Below, one piece after another: positions 1 through 10,989 of a DNA stretch of 64,000 nt. Numbering within the stretch: position 1 is the stretch's first letter; every line of letters starts with the position of its first letter. The position numbers were made by a program, and so were the translations under genes. Origin of the DNA: Thysanoteuthis rhombus (Eukaryota > Mollusca > Cephalopoda > Oegopsida > Thysanoteuthidae); NCBI GenBank assembly GCA_963457665.1, contig OY735212.1, forward strand, positions 60,225,228 to 60,289,227, given 5' to 3'. A model generated the notes under the pieces. It made no database searches. It saw only the letters and a program-made list of their open reading frames with translations, and was not told where the DNA came from.

Positions 1-162
1 ATACAAATGTTTTCTGTAGTGTTTCGATAATGAGTTTTTGTTTTGGGGTACACTAATGTCTGCCAATAAAGCTTGACAACCCATTTCAATTGCATAAATG
101 TCTTAATTTCAGCCCTGTATCTCACATCTATTTTCCTAATTGGAATAATGCAATATTTTGCA

Positions 163-850
163 TTTATTTATCCATATATAAAGGTTATGACTACAATTTC
201 CGGATTGATTAAAAATCATAATCAAGAGGTCACACAAAGAAGATGGATTTACAAAGTGCCCTATAAGGACTACCATCGGAAATATTTTGGTGAGACATAC
301 AGATTCTATAAACATCAGAGAGCTTTAAGGTTGGATGACAACTTCAATGCCCTCATCAATCATGAAAGCAAAATAATTTTGACCTGAGAAAAGCACAGTT
401 AATCAGGAAAGACCTGGATAGAGCCAAATAGAACCACAAAATGAATCTGCCTTAATATTAGAATATAGAATAATTGAACGAAGACAAGAACTTTCAACAT
501 ATCCCCTCACCAATCCAAATTAAAATAAAACTGAAACATTAATAAAATGATAAACAGCAAACATGACCATAGTCAATTTGAAAAAAAGCTCCACACCTTC
601 TAATTCCTTAATAACCATACACACACTCAGTAACTAACCATTTAATTGCACAAAAACATAACCCTGAAAATCCTCTATAACTTTTGTTCATACCCCATCC
701 TATTTCCAAATACATAGATCAGTTTTTCTCTTTGTAATTTCTTATATATCACAAGATGTTGTTACTTGAAATAAACCAACATTTCAATCTTGTTTCATTT
801 AAAATTACTACTTTGATTGAGCCGAAAGGTGAAACACGTTAGTATCAAAA
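163..850 (+). mobile_element. Penelope-like element (PLE) 3' fragment with GIY-YIG-like tail
   Basis: The + strand translation carries the pattern WIYKVPYKDY...KYFGET...KHQRAL...NHESK. This aligns by eye with the GIY-YIG endonuclease at the C-terminus of Penelope-like reverse transcriptases (general form VYKIPC.dC..vYiGETgR....eHkra.r....sal..H). Just upstream, YPYIKVMTTISGLIK resembles the segment that precedes this domain in PLEs. Just downstream, another frame reads FDLRKAQLIRKDLDR, like the post-endonuclease 'FnfkdAqli...kR' region. The reverse-transcriptase domain itself is not visible, so this is an old, decayed 3' piece. A hammerhead-like motif lies 3' of it near 813-849, where PLE terminal repeats are known to carry such ribozymes. 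Family assignment is from remembered motifs; the boundaries are approximate. Confidence 0.7.
811..850 (+). ncRNA. Hammerhead-ribozyme-like motif (decayed)
   Basis: The string TTGATTGAGCC is followed by a GAAA tetraloop, then GGTGAAAC, then ACGTTAGTATC. Type I hammerheads have CUGANGA, stem II, GAAA, a very short stem III and a GUH cleavage site. Here the CC/GG stem II closed by GAAA, the GAAAC core and the AC...GTA stem III plus cleavage triplet are all visible. The CUGANGA core has an extra base and a changed first base, so activity is unlikely. Its position 3' of the PLE endonuclease remnant fits the known presence of hammerheads in PLE terminal repeats. It could be chance similarity, but the same motif type recurs at 27.1-27.4, 35.8 and 36.1-36.5 kb. 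Confidence 0.5.
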
Positions 851-1020
851 ATCTAATTTGAATACAGCTATTTTCCTTATCGTCAACTTGATATATACAT
901 GCATGAACATAATTAATTAATAACCAATTATTAATTATTACAAGCTCTGCTTTATTGAATTATAGTTATGATCCATTTCTAAAACATGGAGCACTGTATT
1001 TCCTACAATCATGCAAAAAC

Positions 1021-1110
1021 ACACACTCTCTCTCTCTCTATATATATATATTTATATATATATATATATATATATATGTGTATATAATAGAGAGAGAGAG
1101 AGAGAGAGAT
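1021..1110. repeat. Compound palindromic microsatellite (TC)n(TA)n(GA)n
   Basis: A (TC)n tract runs into a long (TA)n tract and then into a (GA)n tract. The flanking TC and GA arms are reverse complements, so the whole 90 bp is an imperfect palindrome able to extrude as a hairpin. Open frames across it are a by-product of the repeat. Confidence 0.9.
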
Positions 1111-2629
1111 TGTCATCCGTCCCTTTCTGTATTTATACATATATCAGAAGCCGCACCTGATTAAAAGTAGAAAAACTCAAGCATATTTAAAAAGAAAAAA
1201 CTCAATTCATATTTATGTGTGTCATCTCTTAATTCTTTACTTTTTCACTGTGCTGGTCTCACAAATTATTTTATCCCTGTCTGAGATGGCTATCCTAATT
1301 GAAACATATACAAATATTTCAGAAAGAGCGATGTTAATTTTAGACTAAAACGAAAGTTTATTTCCATCTACAATCATACACATTGGCCTACAAAGAAGAC
1401 ACTTTCTTTCAGTTATTGATATTCTTTCCTCCTATGAAAATTAGAACCAAGAATATATATTATCACAAAAAGTATCTGGTAAAAAAAATGAACAGAACTA
1501 AAAGTAGCTTCCTTCAACACCTGAATGGCTCACAAGAGAATCATAAATTTTAATCTATTTATAACTTGAAGCAAGGAATCAGTTTTGAACTTTTAACTTT
1601 AATTCTTAATTTTTTTTTAAGAAAAAATGTTGGATACCTTAAATACTTTTCAATTGGTTTTAATTACAGCTGAATAGTATCATGCAACCATATGTGGTCC
1701 ACCAATCAATTTTGCCAAGGCAGACAGGTTGGGACTGTGTTAATATGAAAATGATTGATCTTTGAATCTTCAATATCCTTCAATGAATTGGTTTGAATGC
1801 ATTGATTGATTTAGAGGAAAAAAGTCTTTTCACTGAGAGCATTCCTCGGATTGGTCACTCGAATGGAAAGACTATCAAGGAATTTTTCTTCATTTTTCAC
1901 CAGAATATTCATGGAACCAAGTTCTGTTTTTGTTTTTTTAATATATCATTCAAAATATTGATTGTATTAAATCAGTTTATAAGTGTAGAAAAAATTGGAT
2001 GAATTTGATCAACTGCATAAGATAATATCTGGTAAATTGGGATATGCCCATTCAGAAGGTCCATCTGGTTTCATGAAAATCTTGAGGTTTAAACTTGAAA
2101 TAATCAGAAGCTGTTTTTTATTCATGATGTTGTTAATAGCAACAATCAAAATATCATCATTAAAAGTTGTAACAATCATTACAGGAATTATCAAAATGCT
2201 GTTAGTCATCTTTCCAGTCTATATTTTTACTGTAAATCAAGCAGCCCACCTCATATCGAGAACCATGAATCAAAATGACTCCAAACTTAACACTGCAATG
2301 TCCGGTGCACGGCACAACATATCTGGCGAATATTAACTTCATACAATGGCTAGTTGTCGAGTTACCTCAGTGCATACACACACACACACACTCACAAAGA
2401 TTTCTCAAATTATAGTAATAATGTAAATCTGTAGTTTTGGGGGTTTTTTTCTTGCTTTTTTTAATACAAAATTTGATCAACAAAATATCCAAGTAATTTT
2501 TTAGAGAAAGAGATGTTGAATTATTTTTACACATGTTTATTTTCTCGCATGGGTATCTCAGTCATGAAATGGGTCAGCCATAAGATTCTTGAGATTCCCG
2601 CTTGCTAGCTCCAACCAATTAGTTAATCG
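1111..2629. other. AT-rich DNA, no recognisable gene
   Basis: I see no coding signal, known repeat or RNA gene here, apart from a short (AC)n tract near 2379-2392. The longest open frame (1995-2336, +, 113 codons) is low-complexity and hydrophobic. It overlaps an open frame on the opposite strand and resembles no family I know. Confidence 0.5.
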
Positions 2630-2980
2630 GCAGATCTGATTGGTCCCTCAATAGAAACCGTCACCTGACCAACATCTCTTAGCAACAAGCTGTTTTTTTT
2701 TGGGGGGGGGGGGTGATCAATTAAAAGTTACTCCTTTCACCATCTGTAAAAAAAAAAGTTTGAATTTTTTTGATAACAGATGTGAATGCTCCTAGACACA
2801 AACTAAGGCATGAACTTACATAGCAAATACAATCCCCCCCCCCTAAAAACCTCGGTGGGGGGGTATATACAAGCGGAAAAGTTTTTTCTGAACATAATAA
2901 GGATGTCTAAAGTTTCAGCTGGACCAACTTGAAAACTGAAGAAACCTATGTGGACAGTTTTGGTTGACTGTATCATATCT
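2630..2980 (-). repeat. Family A interspersed repeat, copy 1
   Basis: Read on the minus strand, this matches the family A consensus built from about 15 copies in this window. It starts near 'ccaaaactgtc' with 'cagttttcaagttggtcc' following, has a middle part with 'ataaacttacattgcaaat'-type sequence (seen in reverse), and ends with 'ggtttctattgagtga'. This copy carries expanded poly-G and poly-C tracts (2701-2712 and 2836-2845). No protein is encoded. Confidence 0.75.
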
Positions 2981-4195
2981 AGCTGTAGTTGGTTCAATCA
3001 GTACACATTTTTAATTAGTAAATATTATAGGAGGTGAAATACTAAAAAGCTGGTAATAAGGGAAGAAATTGAGAATATCAATAAGTAGTTATCTTCCATA
3101 AACGCCTTTTTCTCCAAGTTCAGCTTATTTTTTCTTGATTATTTTATGGCTATTTTATGTTATTTTATATTTCTTCTGCTTTTTCTCTCTTTCTGTATAA
3201 TGAACATTTTTTAAAACTGTTGCATTTACATGATTGTATTTAATGGTATATTATTGATCAATCTTATCTTATTCGAAATCCATTTGCCAATCTTAAATCT
3301 TCTCTTACGGAAACAACAAGGGAATGCTGCTTCACATTCTTTCTTTTCAATTAATTACTGATTACTTACCTGTATGTATGTTTTTTTAATGTCAAATTCT
3401 GTATCTTTGAAGAATGATTTCTGGTGGTCATACTATGAACAGAAAATAAGGGTCCAGTTAAGCTCTACAATTACATTATTACTAGACCCCCCCCAATCTA
3501 TAAAAATAATTTTTCTCATAACTGACACTTTTCCAAAGATTAGGGATACCTTATTATTCTAAAGCACCAAAAATTCCTTCATAAAAATTTCTTTGATACT
3601 GTATGAATTTCAGCCTAAAAAAAACCCAACAAAATGATTGAGATAAAGGTAGATAGTAATCAAAAATGAATAAAAATGGCTTACAATATTTCATCTAATA
3701 AAAATAGAGTATTAAAATACAGTCTACTTTCCAATTTTGCGGAGATTCAGGTTGCCAATCCTTCGTGAAATTTCAATTCTGTGACTCCCTAATAAAACTG
3801 AACACTTGTCACTATGCTATCTTGAATGCAATACGTAAATTACTGGATATTTAGCATAAAATACCTCAATGCAACCAATATTCTGCTGTACAAAAAGTAG
3901 AGAGGGAAAGAGTGTACCTGTATTTGAAATTTTAAAATGTCTTTTATAGATGAATTCATGTATGAATTTAATGTAATATAAACAAGTAACAGTGATCAAG
4001 AAAAATAAATAATCCTATTTAATAACTGTTGACAAATTCATGTATAATGAAATCTGCAAAATAGAAACCACTGTAATTGGAGAGCAAACTCTAATTACTT
4101 CCATTTTTTTTCCAAATGATCTGATTTATTTGACTTAGGTTTGAAAAGGGGAAGGGGTCACAGAATATGACTACAGCTGTCATACTATTAATTTA
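2981..4195. other. AT-rich DNA, no recognisable gene
   Basis: Only short chance open frames and homopolymer runs are visible. I see no repeat-family match and no RNA gene. Confidence 0.45.
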
Positions 4196-4200
4196 GCTCT

Positions 4201-4272
4201 GTAAATAGAATAAACAATTGAAGAAATTAGGGCTGCTACAGGAAATTTTCTTCAATTGTTTATTCCATTTAC
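4201..4272. repeat. Near-perfect 28-bp hairpin with ~15-nt loop
   Basis: The arm at 4201-4228 is the reverse complement of 4244-4272 apart from one mismatch and one bulged T, and the loop is about 15 nt. The size is like a microRNA precursor or a short palindromic element. The loop-side sequence (agggctgctacagga) resembles the end of the tRNA-derived segment at 43848, so it may instead be a rearranged SINE end. No expression evidence exists in the sequence alone. Confidence 0.8.
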
Positions 4273-4393
4273 CTTGTCTAGGACAAGTGATATATTAACC
4301 GTGTAATGATGGGAGATTGTTTCAAATAAGAATTTCGGTATAACATAACACAATTTATAATTATTCTGTTGGATCATATATCCATTTCTTAAT

Positions 4394-4395
<2 letters not shown>

Positions 4396-4426
<31 letters not shown>
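4396..4426. repeat. (AT)n microsatellite abutting a LINE 3' end
   Basis: About 15 AT dinucleotides lie immediately next to the 3' terminus of the minus-strand LINE, whose own tail reads (GATGAT)-like. Confidence 0.9.
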
Positions 4427-4428
<2 letters not shown>

Positions 4429-6140
4429 TCAGTCATGTAGCGTCCATCACTGTACATAGACCTTCCCCCAGATTTGCCAGACCTTTCTATCATAGGCGTT
4501 GCGCTGCCAATACATTCTGAACTAGATCATCATGCCATCTTATATTTTATTAGACGATTTTAGCATGTGGTCTCCTGGGATCCATATTGTGAGTTGTGAT
4601 GTCTGCCATTCTTGCAACATGACCAGCCCATTACCATTTGAGTTTTTTAATGAATTCTATGATATCTCAGATTCCTATTTTACCTCTAATCCATTATACT
4701 ATCTTGCAATCTCTCCATGTTGGGTTGTGCATGATTCTTTCGCATGCACACTGCCTGGTTCTCAACTTGAGAGTTGAGTCCCATGTTTCAGCTCCATAGG
4801 TGACTACTGTTACTTTAACTATTAGTTGTATACCCTTCTTAGGACTAGTGAGATTTTCTTGTTCTAGCAGGTTGTGCTTGCCCTGCTGAAAGCTCATCAT
4901 CCTAGGGTGATTCTATGCTTGATTTTCTCTTCTTTTTAGAATCTCATGAAGATTCGTTTTTTTTATTTATTTTGATTACTGTGTCTTTGTCATCAATATG
5001 ATTGTTGTACTTGACATTCATTTTCATGAACTTCATGTGGAAACCGACTTTATTGCTTACTTCATTTAGTTTTCCAAGCATTGTTTGGATATTGTGAAGA
5101 TTCTTAGCAAAACAGAAGATATCATCAGCTGATCTGAGGTTGCTTAGGTATTTCTGTCTATTTTGATTCATTTATTTTCCCACTCCAGATTTCGGAAGAT
5201 CATCTCAAGGCAGACTGTAAAGAGTTTGGGTGAGATGGTATATCCTTGTCTTAACCCTTTTTTGAGCTAGAAAGGATTTGAGGCTTTATGTAGCTTAATG
5301 AACGAACTGTTGTGTTGGTAGATATGTTGCAATACTTAGCATTAATAACCTTGGGGATTTCCACTGAGTTAAAGGCTTTCTCGAAATCAACAAATGCTAT
5401 AGCAAGTGGCATTTTATGTCCTGCTGCTTTCTTTTTCAGTTGATTCACTATGTGTAGATGGTCAGTGGTTAAGTAGCTTTGTCTGATGCCAGCTTTTTTC
5501 TGTGGTTGGTTTTCATCTATCTCTTTGGTGATTTGGTTGATGATTACTTTGGTAAATAGTTTGTAGATATTGGCCTGTAGTTGTTGAGATCTTTCAGGTT
5601 CCTTTTTTTATGTAGCAGTATTTTGATCGCAGCATTCCAATCTCCTAGTACTTTGCTTTCTTTGAGATTCAGTGATGACTTTACCAGCCTTTTTGAGTAG
5701 GTTGATGGTGATGTTATTGAGTCCAGGGGTCTTTCCTTTTTTTTTTTTGTTCATTTGATGGCTTAATTCACCTCCCATGGAGTGACTTCTGGCAAATCTT
5801 TCATCTGTATATTTTGTTCATTTTTCTGCATTCCTCGTTTGGAGGAATAGAGGGTTTTGTGGAATTCTTAGGCATGTTCAACAATCAGGTCCATGTTCAT
5901 TGTTAGGTCTCCCTTGTCTTCAAACACACTGGCTATTTTTTCTCTTTCTGTATTGATAGTTTTTTTTGATAACTTTGAACTCCTACCTTTTTTGAGAATT
6001 GTTTTGATGACTGCTGTCATTTATCTTCTTTTATCTCCTCTTCATTTCTTGTGGATCCTTTCTAATTCGGTAGCTTCAATCTTTTCTCTTCTTGTTGTCG
6101 GTGGCTTGAGATTTCAAGATGACAAATGTTTATTAGTTTG
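4427..6140 (-). mobile_element. RTE/BovB-type LINE, 5'-truncated and decayed
   Basis: Minus-strand conceptual translation shows the RTE-clade order. First comes a linker (HKK..R....TAVIKTILKKGRS..., with a later IVEHA.EFHKT), then LPEVTPWEV....K....GKTPG near the RT start. Next is RT core MPLAIAFVDFEKAFNSVE (around 5350-5410), then YLSNLRSADDIFCFAKN with the catalytic-type ADD box (A-D-D, about 5090-5150). After this come VGFHMKFMKMNVKYN and a C-terminal VVTYGAETWDSTLKLRTRQ (about 4760-4830). The 3' end carries 'gacatagaccttcc' in reverse and a short GATGAT tail, typical of RTE elements. The endonuclease half is missing and the frames are broken by several frameshifts and stops, so it is dead. 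Part of the linker region is duplicated downstream (6313-6790). Confidence 0.85.
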
Positions 6141-6311
6141 TTTGTTTTTGACCATTTTTTTTAAAGACACATAAATGTTTGCACTCTACAAGCTGAACAT
6201 TGGTGCATACTCGTAATTTGACCCCAGGATGATCATAGGATATGTGGTGATGACTTCAGGTTACCGCTAAAGGTCAATTTGGGGTCAGTTTAATCTTGCC
6301 ATGTTCAAATT
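5658..6311. repeat. Tandem duplication, copy 1 (653-bp unit)
   Basis: This segment is repeated head-to-tail at 6312-6964. By eye the two copies are identical except for poly-T length (12 versus 13). The unit spans the LINE linker/RT border plus one ~137-bp unit of the 'tgacctca' repeat. A shared 'ttc' at the junction suggests microhomology. Confidence 0.9.
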
Positions 6312-6964
6312 CTTTGAGATTCAGTGATGACTTTACCAGCCTTTTTGAGTAGGTTGATGGTGATGTTATTGAGTCCAGGGGTCTTTCCTTTTTTTTTTTT
6401 TGTTCATTTGATGGCTTAATTCACCTCCCATGGAGTGACTTCTGGCAAATCTTTCATCTGTATATTTTGTTCATTTTTCTGCATTCCTCGTTTGGAGGAA
6501 TAGAGGGTTTTGTGGAATTCTTAGGCATGTTCAACAATCAGGTCCATGTTCATTGTTAGGTCTCCCTTGTCTTCAAACACACTGGCTATTTTTTCTCTTT
6601 CTGTATTGATAGTTTTTTTTGATAACTTTGAACTCCTACCTTTTTTGAGAATTGTTTTGATGACTGCTGTCATTTATCTTCTTTTATCTCCTCTTCATTT
6701 CTTGTGGATCCTTTCTAATTCGGTAGCTTCAATCTTTTCTCTTCTTGTTGTCGGTGGCTTGAGATTTCAAGATGACAAATGTTTATTAGTTTGTTTGTTT
6801 TTGACCATTTTTTTTAAAGACACATAAATGTTTGCACTCTACAAGCTGAACATTGGTGCATACTCGTAATTTGACCCCAGGATGATCATAGGATATGTGG
6901 TGATGACTTCAGGTTACCGCTAAAGGTCAATTTGGGGTCAGTTTAATCTTGCCATGTTCAAATT
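6312..6964. repeat. Tandem duplication, copy 2 (653-bp unit)
   Basis: Second copy of the unit at 5658-6311, giving identical 93-codon open frames in the two copies (5893-6174 and 6546-6827, +). Those frames run antisense to the LINE and are not genes. Such identity in a region where every other repeat is diverged means a very recent duplication or an assembly error. Confidence 0.9.
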
Positions 6965-7330
6965 CAACAGGGAAGGCTGCTCCGTTTAGACTCATGTACA
7001 AAGTTTTCTTGATACCGGGGTGAACATAGCATAGATGATGACCTCTAAAGGTCAGTTCAAGGTCAATTTTAGCATTTCAAAATCTGAGAAGGCTGCATGC
7101 TAAAGGCTGCAAATTTATGTACGAGGGTAACTTGACCTCTGGAGGAACATAGGATAGGTATTGATGCCCTTGAAAGAGAATTTTCAAATCTAAGGGAAAC
7201 AGTTCCAACCATATAAGCTGCAAATCTGTGTGCAAGAGTAACTTGACCTCAGGATGAACATAAGATAAATTGTGCTGATCCCCTGGTGAGATCAATTTAA
7301 AGTCTATTTGGGCTTTTGAGAGTTTCAATG
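6826..7330 (+). repeat. Degenerate ~120-bp tandem repeat ('tgacctcaggatgaacatagga')
   Basis: Four diverged units follow one another. Each has 'ggctgcaaat.tgtgtacaagggtaact', then 'tgacctcaggatgaacat', then 'tgatgacct..aaggtcaa'. Marker positions are near 6874, 7011, 7134 and 7248. A further unit is inside the first tandem duplicate (about 6173-6310), and isolated units lie near 7780-7915 and 17195-17310. Non-coding minisatellite-like family. Confidence 0.75.
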
Positions 7331-7452
7331 ACTGCTAATTTTAACTAGATTCTTATCTTTATCCCAACTTTCAGTTGCTTTTTATCACAACTTCGGATTG
7401 GACCATATTTCTATGGCAATGATTGAACAGTGCAATAAGAAAATGAAGAGCA

Positions 7453-7540
7453 AGCCCTTTGTGAGAATCAAACTCACTCTCTCTAGCCAGAGGGAGTCCA
7501 GTATGTGCCTGGCCACTTTCAACCATTGAGCCACAGAGAC
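7453..7540 (-). pseudogene. tRNA-derived sequence (SINE head or tRNA pseudogene)
   Basis: On the minus strand an A box (TGGCTCAATGG) and a B box (AGTTTGATTC) lie at class II tRNA spacing, with a CCAG/CTGG anticodon-arm-like stem between them. The acceptor stem does not pair and U33 is absent, so it is not a functional tRNA. A promoter-bearing SINE head or a tRNA fossil fits. Confidence 0.55.
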
Positions 7541-7544
7541 TAAA

Positions 7545-8940
7545 TGTAGTTAAACGTAAGCTGATTTTACACCTTGAACCTAACTTACATCCAATATTCC
7601 ACACTTTTTGATGTTTAAATTTGAGAAATAGTAATCTTTTAGTACGATATTTTAAAAATTTTTTCTTCCAAATTTTCTAGATGAAAAATGAATTATTCTT
7701 GCCTGTTGTTAGGTATCCGTTGTCTTCAATATCAATAACCTTGGGGATTTCTAACGAAGAGAGATTAACCCAATCAGGGTAACTTGACCGCAGGAGACAG
7801 CTACACCCTATGGGCAACAAAATTGTATACCTGAATAACTTGAACCTGAGATGAACATAGGACTGTTGACCTCAAGGTCAGGTCAATTTTTGCATTTTCC
7901 ACCCCCTGTAGGGTGGTGATCTCTACTTTTAGAAATGCTATGATTGAAAATTGATGGTTAAAACAATTAATTTTTTAAAATTCAGTCAAGAACTGTGATG
8001 ACTTCATAGTATAAATTTCTAGCAATTTATAAGCACCCCTTGTTTTGTAGTGGTTTACAAACTAGCCTTAAAAACCTCTGATTATAAATTGTGTTCTCTT
8101 TAGATGGTCGCTAAATGATTACGTTGCAGCAAACAAAGTTCAGAAAATATCTTTCTTTCTACTCCTGTTTGACTGTCCATTTATCCATCTAATAATGGTT
8201 ATTTGTATAAGCGTTCACATGAATATGGATTCTTTCTTCACTTTTCTATTTATCCATATACCAATACTCTTATTATTCTAGGAATATATTGTATAAAATC
8301 CTGCTACCATCTTTGTTGTCTTGATAATTGTGCTTTGGACTGTACAATCACTTCTTTGCATTTCTTTACTGGCCATTCTACTTGTGACTTTGCACAGCCA
8401 AAGGTTGAAAGACAAATAAACTCTTTAGCTTAATGCTTTTATATCTGTTTGGTAGGCATTGTTATATCAGTTTCTAATTTTAGGTCTAATCAGCACCAGA
8501 AGACAATATGCCTTTGCTCAGTCAGGAAGTTCACCATAGAATGCGTTCAGCTACTTGATTTGATGAACACTAGCCTTTGGCTGTTTCGAATATTACTCTG
8601 TCTTTTCAATTATTATTGAAAAATGAGAAATAGAGGGAAGTGGCAGACAAGACGTATCATTTCTACAATTGAAAAGTCTTAGTGTTCAATGATTAGACTC
8701 ATACTTATAATATTCATGAATATTGATAAAAGGCTGCTTATCAGAATAATTAAAATGCACAACTTGCTGAATTTAATATATCCTGCCTAAGTTTTTTTGT
8801 TATGTTTAAAGTGTATGTGTAATTTTTCAGTTTTTGCCAAATATAATTTATCAGAATGGTTACACAATTTTCAAAAAAATTTATCCATTCATTTTATAAA
8901 GATGCTTTTATGGGCATCTCAATATAAAAAAATAATAAAA
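7545..8940. other. AT-rich DNA with one isolated 'tgacctca' repeat unit
   Basis: About 7780-7915 is a diverged unit of the ~120-bp family ('gaacctgagatgaacatagga', then 'gacctcaaggtcaggtcaat'). The rest shows only short chance open frames. Confidence 0.5.
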
Positions 8941-8943
8941 AAT

Positions 8944-9095
8944 ACGTCATCATCATCAGTCTTATAACGTCCATCGTTGGACATAGACCTTCTCCAGGGT
9001 TCACCACAATTCTCTATCATGGGCGTCGCGGAGTCAGTATCTCCTGAATTTGTCTAGTTCATCTCTCCATCATGTTCTGTCGGCCTTGGTTTACT
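8944..9095 (-). mobile_element. RTE-type LINE 3'-end fragment
   Basis: The + strand reads catcatcatcagtc, then cgtccatcgttggacatagacc, then atcatgggcgtcgc. This is the same 3' end as the LINE at 4427 and the fragment at 49428, with an (ATG)n tail on the minus strand. A severely 5'-truncated copy. Confidence 0.8.
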
Positions 9096-9818
9096 CAACA
9101 TTAAAATACACATTAATTCGAATTATGAAAATGTATGAAACTTAATAAAAATTACAAGCTTATCAGTACAGAGAAACATTCACCTGACACATTTTATTGT
9201 TTCCCAAATTCCTATATGTATTTCAGCTGACCCCCCCGCCCCCGGATTATCCTGGTAATTGATTTTCTATCCAAGATAATCTGAATTTGTATAAGTTATT
9301 CTTGAAATTATTCATACTCACATTGTTTATTTTTGGTAAAATATTCCAGAATTACAAATTGTCTGGAAGAAAAAAATCAATTTGTTTTTGCGATGGTCTT
9401 TTGAAAGCAATTGCTTTGAAATATTTTTGCCTTGCAAATTTAGTATCATTCATACACAGAATATGTCACCAACAGCATACTAGTAAAATGGCAAATGCTA
9501 AAATCAGATTTTTATATATTTCATTTGCAATTTTAGAGAGAACACTATCAGCAAATTTGCTGTTTTCATAAGCCATTGCATCACATTCTAAGGTATTTAT
9601 AGTAAAATGAATATTTATCATTCTTTCTTCCTGCACTTGATTATGTTATCAGTTGAACAGTCAAACTTACATCCTGTTTAGACAATGAGGGTGATTGATC
9701 GGTTTTATTTTCTTCCATTGTTATAGTTTTTTGGATGCTTCATATCTCTAAAGAGTTAATATAGTCAGATGATTTTGGTTTGTAAAAGAAGTAACAGAAT
9801 GAAATACTTGTTCAATAT
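9096..9818. other. AT-rich DNA, no recognisable gene
   Basis: A short C-tract lies near 9228-9242. The open frame at 9287-9571 is low-complexity and unlike any family I know. Confidence 0.45.
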
Positions 9819-10170
9819 ATTGAATCATTGTAGCCCACAAATGGCTTGCCCAACCAAGCAGCCTTGTGGGCTACAGATTTTTCTTTCTCTGCTTATCTTA
9901 GTGTGTCTGTCTGTGTCTCTGGGCACTCCTAGTCCCATTTATGAAACTACAGCCTTGAAAATGTGCATGAATACACACACCAGTAGGCATCACTTGAATT
10001 TGTTTTATTTCTTTAAAATGTTTTCTGGAGTCTCTATGGTCATTTTGGACCAACATTGCTGTAATCTTCAACTGGTATTTTGGGGGGAGGGGGTTGATAA
10101 TTTTAGATAAAACATCAATTCTCTTTTAGATATTTAGTTCTGTTAAACATATGGGCTACAGTAATTCAAT
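9819..10170 (+). mobile_element. Family B non-autonomous DNA transposon (MITE), copy 1
   Basis: The left end ATTGAATCATTGTAGCCCA and the reverse complement of the right end (ATTGAATTACTGTAGCCCA) match at 16 of 19 positions, giving terminal inverted repeats on a 352-bp element with no coding capacity. A second inverted repeat inside the left end (GTAGCCCACAA/TTGTGGGCTAC) can form a stem. A possible TAT duplication flanks it, too short to trust. The superfamily is unknown to me. Confidence 0.75.
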
Positions 10171-10624
10171 TATGTGAGGCACAGATATATGTGTCATTTA
10201 AAAAAATAATATTATTTAACTTGCAAACACTCACACACATATGCACCCTTATACCAATCTATAGGACTATAACAGATTCATGCATTTTCAGGGAGAAAGT
10301 AAACCTTCACAAGTGTCTCAGCTCTAACTATTATCCACCATTCATAGTTGAATGTTGCATAAGATGTTCGTCATGGTAATTTGTTTGTATAAAATATACT
10401 AGGGCAGTCCCTGTTCCAAAGGTGCATGTTAAGAAGGAGCCAGATTCTTTGTGGAGCAGCCTGCCATGATTGTCATGCATAATAATTTCCTATCTGTCAT
10501 GTGAAGTCACAGCTTCAAATTATTTTTTTTTACTTCTTTTAGTGTTGCCAATTTAAATATTCGATATCTAAATTTAGATCTATAATTTTATATGTGCCAG
10601 CACATCGCAATAAGATTTTTACTG

Positions 10625-10925
10625 ATTGCATTAATTGACAGAAACAGGAAAGGAAGAAAAGGTGTGATATCATCTACAGAACATCTCCCAGTCAATTTTT
10701 TTTGCAAACTACCATGATGTCACTATAGAATGTCCAAGGTCTACATTTTTGTATTTTAAAAAAGCCAAAAATGGCCATTTACAGTTTTTATTGAAAATTA
10801 TGTACGCATATATGTAATCCTATATCACAATATCTTATGAGTATGAGTCAAAGAAAGACTATTTGCTCTTACTCCTACTACTACCACGGATGATAAATGT
10901 ATTGTTCGACTTATGGTTTTAGTTT
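10625..10925 (+). repeat. Family C repeat, partial
   Basis: It shares 'aaaggaagaaaaggtgtgat', 'gccaaaaatggccatttac' and a terminal 'cttactcctactactaccacggatg...acttatggtt' with copies at 57.7, 43.1 and 53.0 kb. Non-coding. Confidence 0.65.
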
Positions 10926-10989
10926 TATTTGATTTTTTTTCTAATTCTGCTGATCCAACGTAACACACTCCCTTCAATGGGTAAGGATG

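Noticed and set aside
955-1164. Open frame rich in I, Y, R and E
   Set aside because: Produced by the TC/TA/GA microsatellite.
5893-6174. 93-codon open frame present twice with identical sequence (also 6546-6827)
   Set aside because: It lies antisense to the LINE and is duplicated only because the 653-bp unit is. No independent coding evidence.
6826-7604. Possible CRISPR-like array of regular repeats
   Set aside because: Units are diverged, have no unique spacers and lie in animal-type DNA. A degenerate tandem repeat explains them.
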